NCBI GenBank assembly: GCA_001899205.1
Contig: MKVL01000001.1
Span: 1-64,000 of the forward strand
Reading direction: 5' to 3'
Source: Mesorhizobium sp. 65-26
GTDB lineage: Bacteria; Pseudomonadota; Alphaproteobacteria; Rhizobiales; Rhizobiaceae
Length of the DNA stretch: 64,000 nucleotides
The notes under the pieces are model-generated. The model ran no database searches and was not told the DNA's origin. It saw only the letters and a program-made list of their open reading frames with translations. Position numbers and translations under genes: made by a program. Shown here one piece after another: positions 45,606 to 56,452 of this stretch. Each line of letters opens with the position of its first letter. Positions within the stretch are counted from its first letter, which is position 1.

Positions 45606-48600
45606 ATGAATATTCAGACGAATCCTGCCCATCTCGACAAGACGAACGCCGGCTTTCCGGCGATCACCGAAGAGCCGATCCGTTCCACCTACCTGCCGGA
45701 AGACCGCTTGCGGACGCTGGGCGAAAGCCTGGCCAAGGGAGACCTGACGGATCTGTTTGGCCTGGTGCCGTTCGACTTCCAGGCACGCATTCGCGACAAC
45801 GCCAAGAAGATCCTCGAGGTTTACCGCTCGACCAATGCGGCGCAGGCGAAGGGCGAAACGATCACTCCGGCCGCGCAGTGGCTGCTCGACAACAACTATC
45901 TGGTGGAAGAGACCATCTTCCAGGTCAAGCGCGACCTGCCGCGCCGTTTCTACAAACAGCTCCCGACGCTGCCTTTGCCGGGCGGAAGCACCGTGCCGCG
46001 CGCGCTGGCGCTGGCATGGACCTACGTCGCCCACTCCGACAGCTCGGTCTCCGCCAGCATGTTCAAGGCGATCGTGCAGGGCTTCCAGTCGATCGAGCCT
46101 CTGAAGATCGGCGAGCTCTGGGCGCTGCCCTCGATGCTGCGCTTCGTGCTGATCGAAAACCTCCGTCGCCTGGCGGTGCGGGTCAATCGCACCCGGGAGA
46201 TGCGCCAGATCTCCAACGAGGTGGCGGACAAGGTCCTCGCCACCGACGACAATGCGGACCGCCAGGCGATCCTGGCCAACTTCAGCGCCCATGCGCAGGA
46301 CACGACGTTCGCCACGCAGTTGCTCTATCGCCTGCGCGACGGATCGCAGAATGCCGGCAAGGCGCTCGAATGGCTCGAGGGCGAACTGGAGAAAACCGGC
46401 TCCGACGCCGAGGAAATCATCATCGCCGAGCACCAGACGCTCTCCAGCGGCAATGTGACGACCGGTAACATCATCCGCGGCCTGCGCCTCATCAACGACG
46501 TCGACTGGACCGTCTGGTTCGAAGGCGTCAGCCGGATCGACACCGTGCTGCGCGAGCGCACGGATTTCGCCGCTCTCGACTTCTTCTCGCGCGACCAGTA
46601 CCGCACCGCGATCGAGGAATTGGCGCGCCGTTCTGATCTTTCGGAGTACAGAGTCGCCGAGAAGGCCATCGAGCTCGCCGGCCATGACGCCGCGCGGGAT
46701 GGCGCCGATCCCTCTTCAGCCGCCCACACGGACGTCGGCTTCTTCGTGGTCGGCCAGCGCCGGCTGGAGCTGGAAAAGGCGATCGGCTACCGCCCGACCA
46801 TCAGCCAGACCGTCAAGCGGACCTTCCGCAAGACGGGCTGGCTCGGCATCGTGCTGCCTGTCTTTGCCCTGACCGCCCTCCTTCTCGTGCTCGCCGGCAA
46901 CGCGCTGGCCCATCTCGGCCTGTCGATCTCGTCGATCGTGCTGATGCTGGCGCTGTTTGCCGTCCCGGCCAGCGAGGGCGCGCTCGCCTTCTTCAACACC
47001 GTCGTCCTGCTGTTCCTCAAGCCGACGCGCCTTATTGGCTACGACTACAGGCACGGCGTGCCGCCCGAGGCGCGCACGCTGGTCGTCATACCGTCGCTGA
47101 TCGGCTCGCGAGACGATGTCGAGGAGAACATCCGCAACATCGAGGTCCATCATCTGGCGAACCTGGCCGGTGAAATCCATTTCGCCCTGCTGTCCGACTG
47201 GCCCGACAGCCAGGCCGAGGTCGACGCGGCCGACATGGAAATCCTGGAGTTCGCGCGCGCCGAGATCGCCCGGCTCAATGCCCGCTACCCGTCGGAGGGC
47301 GCGCCGCGCTTCTACCTCCTGCACCGGCACCGCCTCTTCAACGCCGCTGAAGGCGTCTGGATGGGCTGGGAGCGCAAGCGCGGCAAGCTGCACGAGCTGA
47401 ACCTGCTGCTGCGCGGCGATAGCGATACCACCTTCCTGCCGCTGGACGTGCCACTGCCGGAACATGTCGTCCACGTGATGACGCTGGATGCGGACACGCG
47501 CACCACCCGCGATGCCGTTGCCTCGCTGGTCGGCAAGATGTGCCATCCGTTGAACCGTCCGCATTTCGACGCGACCAAGCGCGTCGTCAATGACGGTTAC
47601 GCGATCCTGCAGCCGCGCATCACCGCCTCGCTCACCAGTGGCGACGAGGCCTCGTTCTTCCAGCGCGTGTTCTCCGCCAATCGCGGTCTCGACCCTTACG
47701 TCTTTGCCGTTTCCGACCTCTATCAAGACGTGTTCGGCGACGGCTCCTTCACCGGCAAGGGCCTTTATCACGTCGATGCCTTCGAGGCGGCGCTGCAGGG
47801 CCGCATCGAGGAAAACACCGTGCTCAGCCACGATCTGCTCGAGGGCGCGTTCGCGCGTTCGGCGCTGGTCACGGACGTCGAACTCGTCGAGGACTATCCG
47901 ACGCGCTACTCGGTGGACGCCTCGCGACATCACCGCTGGGCGCGTGGCGACTGGCAGCTCCTCGGCTACATCCTCGATCCGCGTTCGGGCGTTCCGGCGC
48001 TTTCGCGCTGGAAGATGGTCGACAATCTGCGCCGTTCGCTGACGCCGATCTTCTGGGTGATGGCGGCGATCGCCGGCTGGACGCTGCTGCCCTTCACGCA
48101 GGCCGCTCAGTGGCAGGCGCTGCTGATCCTCAGCCTGTTCATGGCGCCCACCTTCGACATCGTCAACGCCATCCTGCCGAAGAGTGGCGACCAGACGCCG
48201 CGCGGTCATTTTTCGGCATTGGCACGGGACGTCGCCTTCGGCACGGCCATGGTGGCGCTCAAGATCGTGCTCATGGCGCATCTCGCCTGGATGATGGGCG
48301 ACGCCATCATCCGTACGATCTATCGCCTCTTCGTCAGCCGCCAGCACCTGCTGGAGTGGCGGACGGCCTCGCAGGCCCACAAGAGCGGCGACAACGACCT
48401 CGGCTCTTACTACAGCATGATGTACGGCGCCGTCGTCATCGGTTTCGTGGGCCTCGCCATCCCCGTGCTCGCCGACTCGACCGGCGCCTTCGTTGCCTTC
48501 TTCTTTGCGCTGTTCTGGATTGGCTCGCCGGCTTTCGCCTGGCTGATCAGCCGTTCAGCCGAAACCGAAGACCGGCTGCGTATATCGGCGTCCGACATCC

Positions 48601-51600
48601 ACACGCTCCGCACCCTTGCGCGGCGCACCTGGCATTATTTCGAAACCTTCGTGACCCCCGAGCAGCACCACTTGCCGCCGGACAATTTCCAGGAGAGCCC
48701 GGCTCCGTTGGTGGCGCCGCGCACATCGCCCACCAACATCGGCGTCTACCTGCTGTCGACGGTTTCGGCGCGCGATTTCGGCTGGATCAGCCTTTCGGAG
48801 GCCATCACGCGCATCGACGCGACGATGACGACCATGGAGAGCATGCCGCGCAGCCGCGGACATCTCTACAACTGGTACGACACCACGACGCTGAAGCCGC
48901 TCTATCCGCTCTATATTTCGGCGGTCGACAGCGGCAACCTTGCCGGTCATCTGGTGGCCGTCGCCGCCGCCTGCGCTGAATGGGCGGAGGCGCCCTCCGT
49001 CCACCTGCAGGGCGATTTCGAGGGCATCCTCGATACAGTGACCATCCTCGACGAGAGCCTCGAGGCGCTGCCGGATGACCGCCGCCAACTCAGGCCGCTT
49101 CGTCAAAGGCTCGCCGACCGGCTGGACGGCATGCGGCGCGCCGTCGACACCATCAAGGCGCAGCCCGAGATGGCGTCCATCCGCACCATCAACCTGGCGG
49201 TGCTGGCGGGCGAGATACGCAAGCTTGCGGCTGCCATCCACACCGAGGCCGCCTCGGCGCGAAGCGACGTCATCGTCGATTGGGCGGCTCGTCTGGAGGC
49301 CACTTGCGAGGCGCACGTCCACGACGCCCACAGCGACGACCAGGCGGTCGAGGCCTTGCGCGCCAAGCTGCTCACGCTGCGCGAACGGGCGCGCCGCTTC
49401 GCCTTCGAGATGGACTTCTCCTTCCTGATGCGGCCTGAGCGCAAGCTGCTGTCGATCGGCTACCGGGTCGAGGAGCACCAGCTCGACGAGGCCTGCTATG
49501 ACCTGCTCGCGTCCGAGGCGCGGCTGACCAGCCTGTTCGCCATCGCCAAGGGCGACCTGCCGACCGAGCACTGGTTCCGGCTGGGCCGGCCGATCGTGGA
49601 GATCGGCTTCCAGGGCGCGCTCATGTCCTGGTCGGGCTCGATGTTCGAGTACCTGATGCCGCCCCTGGTCATGAAGGAGCCGCAGGGCTCCATCCTCAAC
49701 CAGACCAGCAAGCTCATCATCAAGCGGCAGATTCAATATGGCCGCCAGAAGAACGTGCCGTGGGGTATCTCGGAAGCGGCCTACAACGCCCGCGACCGCG
49801 AACTGACCTACCAGTACACCAACTTCGGCGTGCCCGGTCTCGGCCTCAAGCGCGGCCTTGGCCAGAACACCGTCATTGCGCCTTACGCCACGATCCTGGC
49901 CGCGCAATTCAACCCCCGCGAGGCTGTCCAGAACCTGGCGCGGTTGCGCTCGATCGGCGCGCTCGGCCGGCACGGCTTCTACGACGCGGTCGATTTCACG
50001 CCGCAGCGTGTGCCTGAAGGGACGTCCCACGCGGTCGTCCTGAACTACTATGCCCACCATTCGGGCATGTCGATCGCCGCCGTCGCCGACGCCATCTTCG
50101 AAGGGCGGATGCGCGATCGCTTCCACAGCGATCCGGTCATCGAATCGGCCGAGCTTCTGCTGCAGGAGAGGGCGCCGCGCGATATCCCGACCGCCACGGT
50201 GCGGACCGAGGCCGACGAGCGGGCCAAGGACGAGACCGAGGTGGAGAGCCCCGACACCCGCATCATCCTGGATCCGATCAAGGCGCTGCGTTCTACGAAC
50301 GTCATGTCCAACGGCCGCTACTCGGTCATGGTCACGGCGACCGGCTCGGGCTACAGCCGCTTGGGCGACATTGCCGTCACCCGCTGGCAGCCGGACCCGA
50401 CCGAGGACCGGCTCGGCTCCTATATCTTCCTGCGCGACGCCGCTACCGGCGATTGGTGGTCGGCGACGGCCGAGCCGAAGCGGGCGCCAGAGGAGCGCGT
50501 GCAGACGCTGTTCTCCGACGACAAGGCGAGCTTCGTCAAATCCGTGGGCACGCTGCGCTCGGAAGTGGAGTGCATCGTCGTCTCCGAGGGCAATGGCGAG
50601 GGGCGCCGCGTCACGCTCTACAATGACGGATCGACGGACAGGCACATCGAGGTGACCTCCTTCACCGAGCTCGTTCTCGGTACGGAAGCCTCCGACAATG
50701 CGCATCCGGCCTTCTCCAAGATGTTCGTCGAGACCGAGATCGCGCCGAACAACGGGGCCATCTTCGCCACGCGGCGCAAGCGCGACGCCAGCGATCCCGA
50801 CATCGCGATGGTGCATTTCGTCACCGATCCATCCGGCCTGACGCGCGACGCGGAGGCGGAAACGGATCGTCGCGCCTTCATCGGCCGGGGGCGCACCATC
50901 GCCGAGGCCGCGGCCTTCGACCATGGCGCCAAGCTCGGCGGCCATGCCGGCTTCACGCTCGATCCCGTCGCGGCCTTGCGCCGGCAGGTGCGCGTGCCGG
51001 CGAACAAGAAGATATCGCTGACCTTCTGGACGGCGGTGGGCGCCAACCGGGCCGAGCTGGACGAGGCTATTGCGCGGCTCGACCACCAGGAGAGTTTTGC
51101 CCGTCAGGCCATGCTTGCCTGGACGCGCAGCCAGGTGCAGACACGCCATCTCGGCCTCAGCCTCGCCGACGCGGCCAATGTCCAGAAGCTGGCGCGCTAT
51201 CTGATCTACCCGGATGCGTTCCTGCGCCTTCCGGCGGACTCGATCGCGTCGGGCCTGGGCAAGCAGTCCAGCCTGTGGCCAACGAGCATATCGGGCGACT
51301 TCCCGATCTTCCTGGTCAGGATCGGCGACGTCGCCGACCTGGAAATCGTGGCCCAGGCGCTGCGCTTCCAGGAATACATGCGCTTCCGGGGCATGATGAT
51401 CGACTTCGTCGTCGTCAACGAGCAGGCTTCGTCCTACGTGCAGGACCTGCAGCGCGCCGTCGAGACGCTGTGCGAGAACAGCCGCCTGCGTGGCAAGGAA
51501 CTCGGTCCGCGCCAGCACATCTTCGCGGTCCGTCGCGACCTGATGGACGAAGCGACCTACAAGACGCTGCTCGCGGTGGCTCGGGTGGCCTTGCACACCC

Positions 51601-54146
51601 GCAACGGTACCATCTTCGATCAGATCGAGCGGGCCGAGGCTGCCGCCCTGCAGGCCAGGGACGCGCTGCAGTCGCCCCTGTCGACGCGAGAGCTGACCCC
51701 TCCCGCCTTCCATGCCGCGGCTGAAGCCAGGGCAGACGGCAACGGCCTCAACCAGTGGAACGGCTTCGGCGGCTTCGACGGCGACGGCCGCCATTATGTG
51801 ACCCGCCTGACGGGCCGGCGCACGACGCCCCAGCCATGGATCAACGTCGTCTCCAACGCTTCGTTCGGGTTCCATACCTCGGCCGAGGGCGCGGGTTTCA
51901 CCTGGAGCCGCAACAGCCGCGACTACCAGCTCACGCCGTGGTCGAACGATCCCGTGACGAACAGGCCGGGAGAGGGCATCTATATCTACGACCATGCCAG
52001 CGGCAGGGCGTTTTCGCCGACCGCCGCGGTGGCGCGCGACCCGGCGATCACTTACGAGACCTGGCACGGGCAGGGGTTCTCGACCTTCCGTGCGACGCGC
52101 GGATCGTTGTCGATGGACCTGACCCATGTCGTGGATCCGGTCGACCCGGTGAAGATCTCGCGCCTGCGCATCCAGAACACCGGGCCCGTGCCGGCAAGAT
52201 TGCGTGTCTATGCCTATGCCGAATGGGTGCTGGGCGGACACCGCTCGCGAACGGCCGCCACCATCGTCCCGTCCCGCGACGCCGCGACCGGCGCGCTGTT
52301 GGCGCGCAATCCTTACAGCCTGGATTTCGGCGACCGTGTCGCCTTCCTGGCGGCGGACGGCGGCGTGCACTCCGTGACGTCGGACCGGTCCGAATTCCTC
52401 GGCAGGCATGGCGGCAGCGAATATCCGCAGGCCGTGCTGGCCGGCGCTGGCCTGTCCGGGCGTATCGAGGCGGGTGATGACCCATGCGCCGCGATCGCCC
52501 GCGACGTCGAGATTCCGGCCGGCGGCGACGTGACGCTTGTCTGGCTGCTCGGCGACGCCGACTCGCCCGAGGAAGCGAGCGCGCTTGTGCAGAAGCATCG
52601 CGGCAGGGATTTCGACAAGCGGCTGGCCGACAATGAGCGTGACTGGCGCGCCTTCCTCGACACCATCCAGGTCGAGACGCCCGACAAGACGCTCGACGCA
52701 ATGGTCAACCACTGGCTGCCCTACCAGAGCCTCGCTTGCCGCATTCGGGCGCGTTCCGCCTTCTACCAGGCGAGCGGCGCGTTCGGCTTCCGCGACCAGT
52801 TGCAGGACACGCTGGCGTTGCTGGCGCACGATCCGGCCCTGGCGCGAGACCAGATCCTCAACGCCGCGCGCCGGCAATTCCCCGAAGGCGACGTGCAGCA
52901 CTGGTGGTTGCCGCGTAGCGGCGCCGGCGTTCGCACGATGATATCGGACGATGTGGTGTGGCTTGCCCATGCCACCGCCCGCTACCTCCAGGTGACGGGC
53001 GACCGCGCGATCCTGAAGGAGCAATTGCCGTTCATCGACGGACAGCCCCTGGGAGAGGGCGAGCACGACGCGTTCTTCCAGCCGGAAGTCTCGAAGAAGA
53101 CGGCTTCGCTCTACGATCACTGCGCGAAGGCGCTCGATCTCGCCATCAAGCGCAGCAGCCCGGCAGGCCTGCCGCTGATCCTTGGCGGCGACTGGAACGA
53201 CGGCATGAACCGCGTCGGTGAGCACGGCAAGGGCGAGAGCGTCTGGCTGGGCTGGTTCCTGCTCAAGACGTTGGCGGACTTCGCCGCCGTCGCCAAGGGC
53301 GAGGGCGATGCCAAGCGGGCGCAGGCATGGACCAAGCACGCCGATATCCTGAAACGGGCCCTGGAAAACACGGCCTGGGACGGGGAGTGGTATCGCCGCG
53401 GCAGTTTCGACGATGGCACGCCGCTTGGCTCGAGGGACTCGCAGGAGTGCAAGATCGACTCCATCGCGCAATCATGGAGCGTGCTTTCCGGCGATGGCGA
53501 TCCGGCGCGCTCCAAGACGGCGATGGATCAGGCGACCGCGCTTCTCGTCGATGACGAGCTGAAGATCGTCAAGCTGTTCACCCCGCCCTTCTCCAGGACG
53601 GACAAGGACCCCGGCTACATCAAGAGCTACCCGCCGGGCGTCCGCGAGAATGGCGGCCAGTACACCCATGCCGCCACCTGGTTCGTGATCGCGCTTGCCG
53701 AGATGGGCCGGGTCGATGACGCCTATCGCTGCTTCTCGATGCTCAATCCGGTCAACCATGCGCTCGACGAGACGGCGGCCGAACACTACCGGGTCGAACC
53801 CTATGTGGTTGCCGCCGACATCTATGCCGGCGAGGACAAGGGCGGACGCGGCGGCTGGACCTGGTACACGGGCTCCGCCGGCTGGCTCTATCGCTCGGCG
53901 GTGGAAGGCATCCTCGGCATAGAGCGGCGAGGCAGCCAGATTCAGTTCAAACCGAAGCTTCCCAGCCACTGGGACGGCTATTCGGCGAAGCTGAACATGC
54001 TGGGCGCGAAGGTCGACGTCCGTGTCCTTCGTGACAGCAAGGTAAAATCCGTCACGCTCGAGATCGACGGCGCCAAGACAAAAACGGCATCGCTGGAGCT
54101 GAAACCGGGCGAAACGACGGCGGTGACCGTCAGGATACCGGCCTGA
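45606..54146 (+). CDS. ndvB: Cyclic beta-1,2-glucan synthase NdvB
   Basis: This 2846-residue inner-membrane enzyme makes cyclic beta-1,2-glucans from UDP-glucose; these act in osmotic adaptation and in host interaction. In order: an N-terminal cytosolic part, two membrane helices near 411-455, the glycosyltransferase family 84 domain with DAD at 628-630 and HHRWARGDWQ near 776, membrane helices between about 810 and 985, a glycoamylase-like domain starting near 1045 (linked to ring closure), carbohydrate-binding regions from about 1570, and a C-terminal GH94-type phosphorylase domain (SFGFHTSAEG near 2085, GGDWNDGMN with its acid Asp near 2529) that controls chain length. The size is usual for rhizobial NdvB. 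The ATG at 45606 follows only a weak CGGAA. A hairpin then a 366-base gap precede ndvA. Confidence 0.97.
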   Translation: MNIQTNPAHLDKTNAGFPAITEEPIRSTYLPEDRLRTLGESLAKGDLTDLFGLVPFDFQARIRDNAKKILEVYRSTNAAQAKGETITPAAQWLLDNNYLVEETIFQVKRDLPRRFYKQLPTLPLPGGSTVPRALALAWTYVAHSDSSVSASMFKAIVQGFQSIEPLKIGELWALPSMLRFVLIENLRRLAVRVNRTREMRQISNEVADKVLATDDNADRQAILANFSAHAQDTTFATQLLYRLRDGSQNAGKALEWLEGELEKTGSDAEEIIIAEHQTLSSGNVTTGNIIRGLRLINDVDWTVWFEGVSRIDTVLRERTDFAALDFFSRDQYRTAIEELARRSDLSEYRVAEKAIELAGHDAARDGADPSSAAHTDVGFFVVGQRRLELEKAIGYRPTISQTVKRTFRKTGWLGIVLPVFALTALLLVLAGNALAHLGLSISSIVLMLALFAVPASEGALAFFNTVVLLFLKPTRLIGYDYRHGVPPEARTLVVIPSLIGSRDDVEENIRNIEVHHLANLAGEIHFALLSDWPDSQAEVDAADMEILEFARAEIARLNARYPSEGAPRFYLLHRHRLFNAAEGVWMGWERKRGKLHELNLLLRGDSDTTFLPLDVPLPEHVVHVMTLDADTRTTRDAVASLVGKMCHPLNRPHFDATKRVVNDGYAILQPRITASLTSGDEASFFQRVFSANRGLDPYVFAVSDLYQDVFGDGSFTGKGLYHVDAFEAALQGRIEENTVLSHDLLEGAFARSALVTDVELVEDYPTRYSVDASRHHRWARGDWQLLGYILDPRSGVPALSRWKMVDNLRRSLTPIFWVMAAIAGWTLLPFTQAAQWQALLILSLFMAPTFDIVNAILPKSGDQTPRGHFSALARDVAFGTAMVALKIVLMAHLAWMMGDAIIRTIYRLFVSRQHLLEWRTASQAHKSGDNDLGSYYSMMYGAVVIGFVGLAIPVLADSTGAFVAFFFALFWIGSPAFAWLISRSAETEDRLRISASDIHTLRTLARRTWHYFETFVTPEQHHLPPDNFQESPAPLVAPRTSPTNIGVYLLSTVSARDFGWISLSEAITRIDATMTTMESMPRSRGHLYNWYDTTTLKPLYPLYISAVDSGNLAGHLVAVAAACAEWAEAPSVHLQGDFEGILDTVTILDESLEALPDDRRQLRPLRQRLADRLDGMRRAVDTIKAQPEMASIRTINLAVLAGEIRKLAAAIHTEAASARSDVIVDWAARLEATCEAHVHDAHSDDQAVEALRAKLLTLRERARRFAFEMDFSFLMRPERKLLSIGYRVEEHQLDEACYDLLASEARLTSLFAIAKGDLPTEHWFRLGRPIVEIGFQGALMSWSGSMFEYLMPPLVMKEPQGSILNQTSKLIIKRQIQYGRQKNVPWGISEAAYNARDRELTYQYTNFGVPGLGLKRGLGQNTVIAPYATILAAQFNPREAVQNLARLRSIGALGRHGFYDAVDFTPQRVPEGTSHAVVLNYYAHHSGMSIAAVADAIFEGRMRDRFHSDPVIESAELLLQERAPRDIPTATVRTEADERAKDETEVESPDTRIILDPIKALRSTNVMSNGRYSVMVTATGSGYSRLGDIAVTRWQPDPTEDRLGSYIFLRDAATGDWWSATAEPKRAPEERVQTLFSDDKASFVKSVGTLRSEVECIVVSEGNGEGRRVTLYNDGSTDRHIEVTSFTELVLGTEASDNAHPAFSKMFVETEIAPNNGAIFATRRKRDASDPDIAMVHFVTDPSGLTRDAEAETDRRAFIGRGRTIAEAAAFDHGAKLGGHAGFTLDPVAALRRQVRVPANKKISLTFWTAVGANRAELDEAIARLDHQESFARQAMLAWTRSQVQTRHLGLSLADAANVQKLARYLIYPDAFLRLPADSIASGLGKQSSLWPTSISGDFPIFLVRIGDVADLEIVAQALRFQEYMRFRGMMIDFVVVNEQASSYVQDLQRAVETLCENSRLRGKELGPRQHIFAVRRDLMDEATYKTLLAVARVALHTRNGTIFDQIERAEAAALQARDALQSPLSTRELTPPAFHAAAEARADGNGLNQWNGFGGFDGDGRHYVTRLTGRRTTPQPWINVVSNASFGFHTSAEGAGFTWSRNSRDYQLTPWSNDPVTNRPGEGIYIYDHASGRAFSPTAAVARDPAITYETWHGQGFSTFRATRGSLSMDLTHVVDPVDPVKISRLRIQNTGPVPARLRVYAYAEWVLGGHRSRTAATIVPSRDAATGALLARNPYSLDFGDRVAFLAADGGVHSVTSDRSEFLGRHGGSEYPQAVLAGAGLSGRIEAGDDPCAAIARDVEIPAGGDVTLVWLLGDADSPEEASALVQKHRGRDFDKRLADNERDWRAFLDTIQVETPDKTLDAMVNHWLPYQSLACRIRARSAFYQASGAFGFRDQLQDTLALLAHDPALARDQILNAARRQFPEGDVQHWWLPRSGAGVRTMISDDVVWLAHATARYLQVTGDRAILKEQLPFIDGQPLGEGEHDAFFQPEVSKKTASLYDHCAKALDLAIKRSSPAGLPLILGGDWNDGMNRVGEHGKGESVWLGWFLLKTLADFAAVAKGEGDAKRAQAWTKHADILKRALENTAWDGEWYRRGSFDDGTPLGSRDSQECKIDSIAQSWSVLSGDGDPARSKTAMDQATALLVDDELKIVKLFTPPFSRTDKDPGYIKSYPPGVRENGGQYTHAATWFVIALAEMGRVDDAYRCFSMLNPVNHALDETAAEHYRVEPYVVAADIYAGEDKGGRGGWTWYTGSAGWLYRSAVEGILGIERRGSQIQFKPKLPSHWDGYSAKLNMLGAKVDVRVLRDSKVKSVTLEIDGAKTKTASLELKPGETTAVTVRIPA

Positions 54147-54512
54147 TACCAAACGGAAATTATCTCCATCCCGGGTCCGCCGGGGTGGAGGCGGGCAAAA
54201 CAGCTCGCCCTCAGGCCTTTTATTTGCCTTGATACTTTGACGCAGCCCCTTTTTTCATGGCGTCATCAGCCCGACATTACGGCTGACTAAAATTTCGGCA
54301 ACCTAGGCAAACTGCCATGATTTTGCCGCAAGCCTGACATTTCACCTTTTATCTCAAACCGTTAGGTGATCACGGCAGATTTCGAAACGTCGCTATCTTT
54401 TGTTCGCGTATCGGGAACCGAAGATGTACACGGCCATTGTTTTGCGACGCATCTATCGATACGAGTCCGAAAATGATGCGGTGCACAATAAAGGTACGGC
54501 GGAGTAACTGAA
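54147..54512. promoter_or_regulatory. ndvB-ndvA intergenic region
   Basis: This 366-base region begins with a terminator-like hairpin (54164-54190). The rest is AT-richer than the coding DNA around it and holds no convincing open frame. It is long enough for a separate ndvA promoter. Confidence 0.45.
54164..54190 (+). terminator. Hairpin after ndvB
   Basis: CTCCATCCCGG (54164-54174) pairs with CCGGGGTGGAG (54180-54190), eleven pairs including one G-U, with a five-base loop, 18 bases after the ndvB stop. No direct T-run follows. Confidence 0.55.
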
Positions 54513-56282
54513 GTGTCCCTGCTGCAAATATACTGGAGAGCGCTCGGTTACCTGGCCGCGGACAAGAAGCGCGTCGCGCTGATCTGCGGCGCCAACGTCG
54601 CGCTGGCCGCGATCGCGATCCTCGAGCCGATCCTGCTCGGGCGAGTGATCGGCGCCATCTCCGAAAAAGGCCCGGTCTTCTCGACGCTTGCCATCTGGGC
54701 CGCTCTCGGTGCCTTCAACGTCATCGCCTTCGTTCTGGTCGCGCGCGGCGCCGACCGCTTTGCCCATGCCCGCCGCTCGGAAGTTCTGTGCGAATCCTTC
54801 GAGCGCGTCATCACCATGCCGCTCGCCTGGCACCACCAGCGCGGCACCTCCAATTCGCTGCACACGCTGCTGCGGGCCGTAGAGACCCTGTTCAGTCTGT
54901 GGCTGGAATTCATGCGCGTGCATCTGTCGACGGCCATCGCGCTGGTGCTGCTGGTGCCGACCGCGATTGCCATGGACATCCGCATGTCCGGCGTTCTGCT
55001 TGGCCTCGGCGTGCTCTACGTCGGCATCGGCCGTGTCGTCATGCGCCGCACCAAGTCGGGGCAGACCGCCGTCGAACGCCACTACCACACGGTGTTCGCT
55101 CATGTCAGCGACAGTGTCAGCAACGTCGCCGTGCTGCAGAGCTACAACCGCATCGGCCATGAGACGGCTACGCTGAAGCGCTACGTCAAGGACCTGCTCG
55201 ACGCGCAGAATCCGGTGCTCGACTGGTGGGCGATCGCCAATGCGCTGAACCGCCTGTCCTCGACCATCTCGATGATGATCGTATTGTCGATCGGCGCCTA
55301 TCTCGTGACCCAGGGCCAGCTCCGCGTCGGCGACGTCGTCGCCTTCACCGGCTTTGCCGGGATGCTGATCGCCCGTCTCGACCAGATGTCGGCCTTCACC
55401 ACGCAGATCTCCGAGGCGCGCGCCAAGCTGGAGGACTTCTACCGCCTCGAGGATTCGGCCGCCGACGTCGCCGAACCAGACGGCCTGAAGGAGCTCAGCA
55501 ACGTGACCGGCCATGTGCGGTTCGAGAATGTCAGCTTCGAGTTCGCCAACTCCGGCCACGGCATCGAGGACGTGTCGTTCGAGGTCCAGGCTGGCCAGAC
55601 GGTCGCCATCGTCGGCCCGACCGGCGCAGGCAAGACGACGCTCATCAATCTGCTGCAGCGTGTCTTTACTCCGTCCAGCGGTCGCATCCTCATCGATGGC
55701 ATCGACACGCGCACGGTGACCCGCAAGTCGCTGCGCCATTCGATCGCCACCGTCTTCCAGGACGCCGGCCTGCTCAATCGCTCGATCGAGGACAATATCC
55801 GTGTCGGCCGCGCCGATGCGACCTATGACGAGGTCCACGCCGCGGCCAAGGCCGCCGCCGCGCAGGACTTCATCCTCGCCAAGAGCGATGGCTACGACAC
55901 GATCGTCGGCGAGCGCGGTGGCCAGCTCTCCGGCGGCGAGCGCCAGCGCATCGCCATCGCCCGCGCCGTGCTCAAGGATGCTCCGATCCTGGTGCTCGAC
56001 GAGGCGACCAGCGCGCTCGACGTCGAGACCGAGGATCGCGTCAAGGAAGCTATCGACGAGCTGCGCCGCAACCGCACGACCTTCATCATCGCCCACCGCC
56101 TGACCACGGTCCGCGACGCCGACCTCGTCGTCTTCATGGACAAGGGCAGGGTGGTCGAGATGGGCGGCTTCACAGAGCTGTCGCTGCGCAACGGCCGCTT
56201 CGCCGCCTTGCTTCGCGCCGGCGGCCTGCTGAACGACGAGGAGGTTCGCCGCCTCAGCCGTCCGGTCAACGAAGCAGCGTAA
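54513..56282 (+). CDS. ndvA: Cyclic beta-1,2-glucan ABC exporter NdvA (ChvA)
   Basis: This 589-residue exporter combines an ABC transmembrane domain (six helices, residues about 20-300) with an ATPase domain. Walker A is VGPTGAGKTTLINLL near residue 367, the signature is LSGGERQRIAIARAVL, Walker B is ILVLDEATSALD and the switch His is in IIAHRLTTV. It moves NdvB-made glucan to the periplasm. The GTG start at 54513 follows GGAG; the N-terminus SLLQIYWRALGYL is the family form. It lies downstream of ndvB on the same strand. Confidence 0.97.
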   Translation: MSLLQIYWRALGYLAADKKRVALICGANVALAAIAILEPILLGRVIGAISEKGPVFSTLAIWAALGAFNVIAFVLVARGADRFAHARRSEVLCESFERVITMPLAWHHQRGTSNSLHTLLRAVETLFSLWLEFMRVHLSTAIALVLLVPTAIAMDIRMSGVLLGLGVLYVGIGRVVMRRTKSGQTAVERHYHTVFAHVSDSVSNVAVLQSYNRIGHETATLKRYVKDLLDAQNPVLDWWAIANALNRLSSTISMMIVLSIGAYLVTQGQLRVGDVVAFTGFAGMLIARLDQMSAFTTQISEARAKLEDFYRLEDSAADVAEPDGLKELSNVTGHVRFENVSFEFANSGHGIEDVSFEVQAGQTVAIVGPTGAGKTTLINLLQRVFTPSSGRILIDGIDTRTVTRKSLRHSIATVFQDAGLLNRSIEDNIRVGRADATYDEVHAAAKAAAAQDFILAKSDGYDTIVGERGGQLSGGERQRIAIARAVLKDAPILVLDEATSALDVETEDRVKEAIDELRRNRTTFIIAHRLTTVRDADLVVFMDKGRVVEMGGFTELSLRNGRFAALLRAGGLLNDEEVRRLSRPVNEAA

Positions 56283-56292
56283 GTGCCCCCTT

Positions 56293-56394
56293 TACCTCCC
56301 CCTTGTGGGGAGGTCGGACCGAAGGTCCGGGTGGGGAGATGGCGCCACCCCCGGCCCGCTGCTCCGAAGCGACTCTCACCACAAGGGGAAGGTC
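56293..56394. repeat. Palindromic intergenic repeat, family A, copy 2
   Basis: The left arm TACCTCCCCCTTGTGGGGAG (from 56293) is identical to that of copy 1 at 36434. The inner GGACCGAAGGTCCGGGTGGG also matches. The right arm (ACCACAAGGGGAAGGT) has changes, so the palindrome is partly decayed. The element fills most of the gap between ndvA and ccmC. Confidence 0.75.
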
Positions 56395-56452
56395 GTGCCC
56401 TGCGACACTCCCTCGATTGCCCCGGACACATTGCCGGTCTATTTAGGTCGGC

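Noticed and set aside
48555..53471. A 1638-codon open frame antisense to ndvB
   Set aside because: It mirrors the coding strand of a well-recognised enzyme; high third-position GC produces long stop-free antisense frames. Its product is Arg-, Gly- and Asp-rich with no fold-like pattern.
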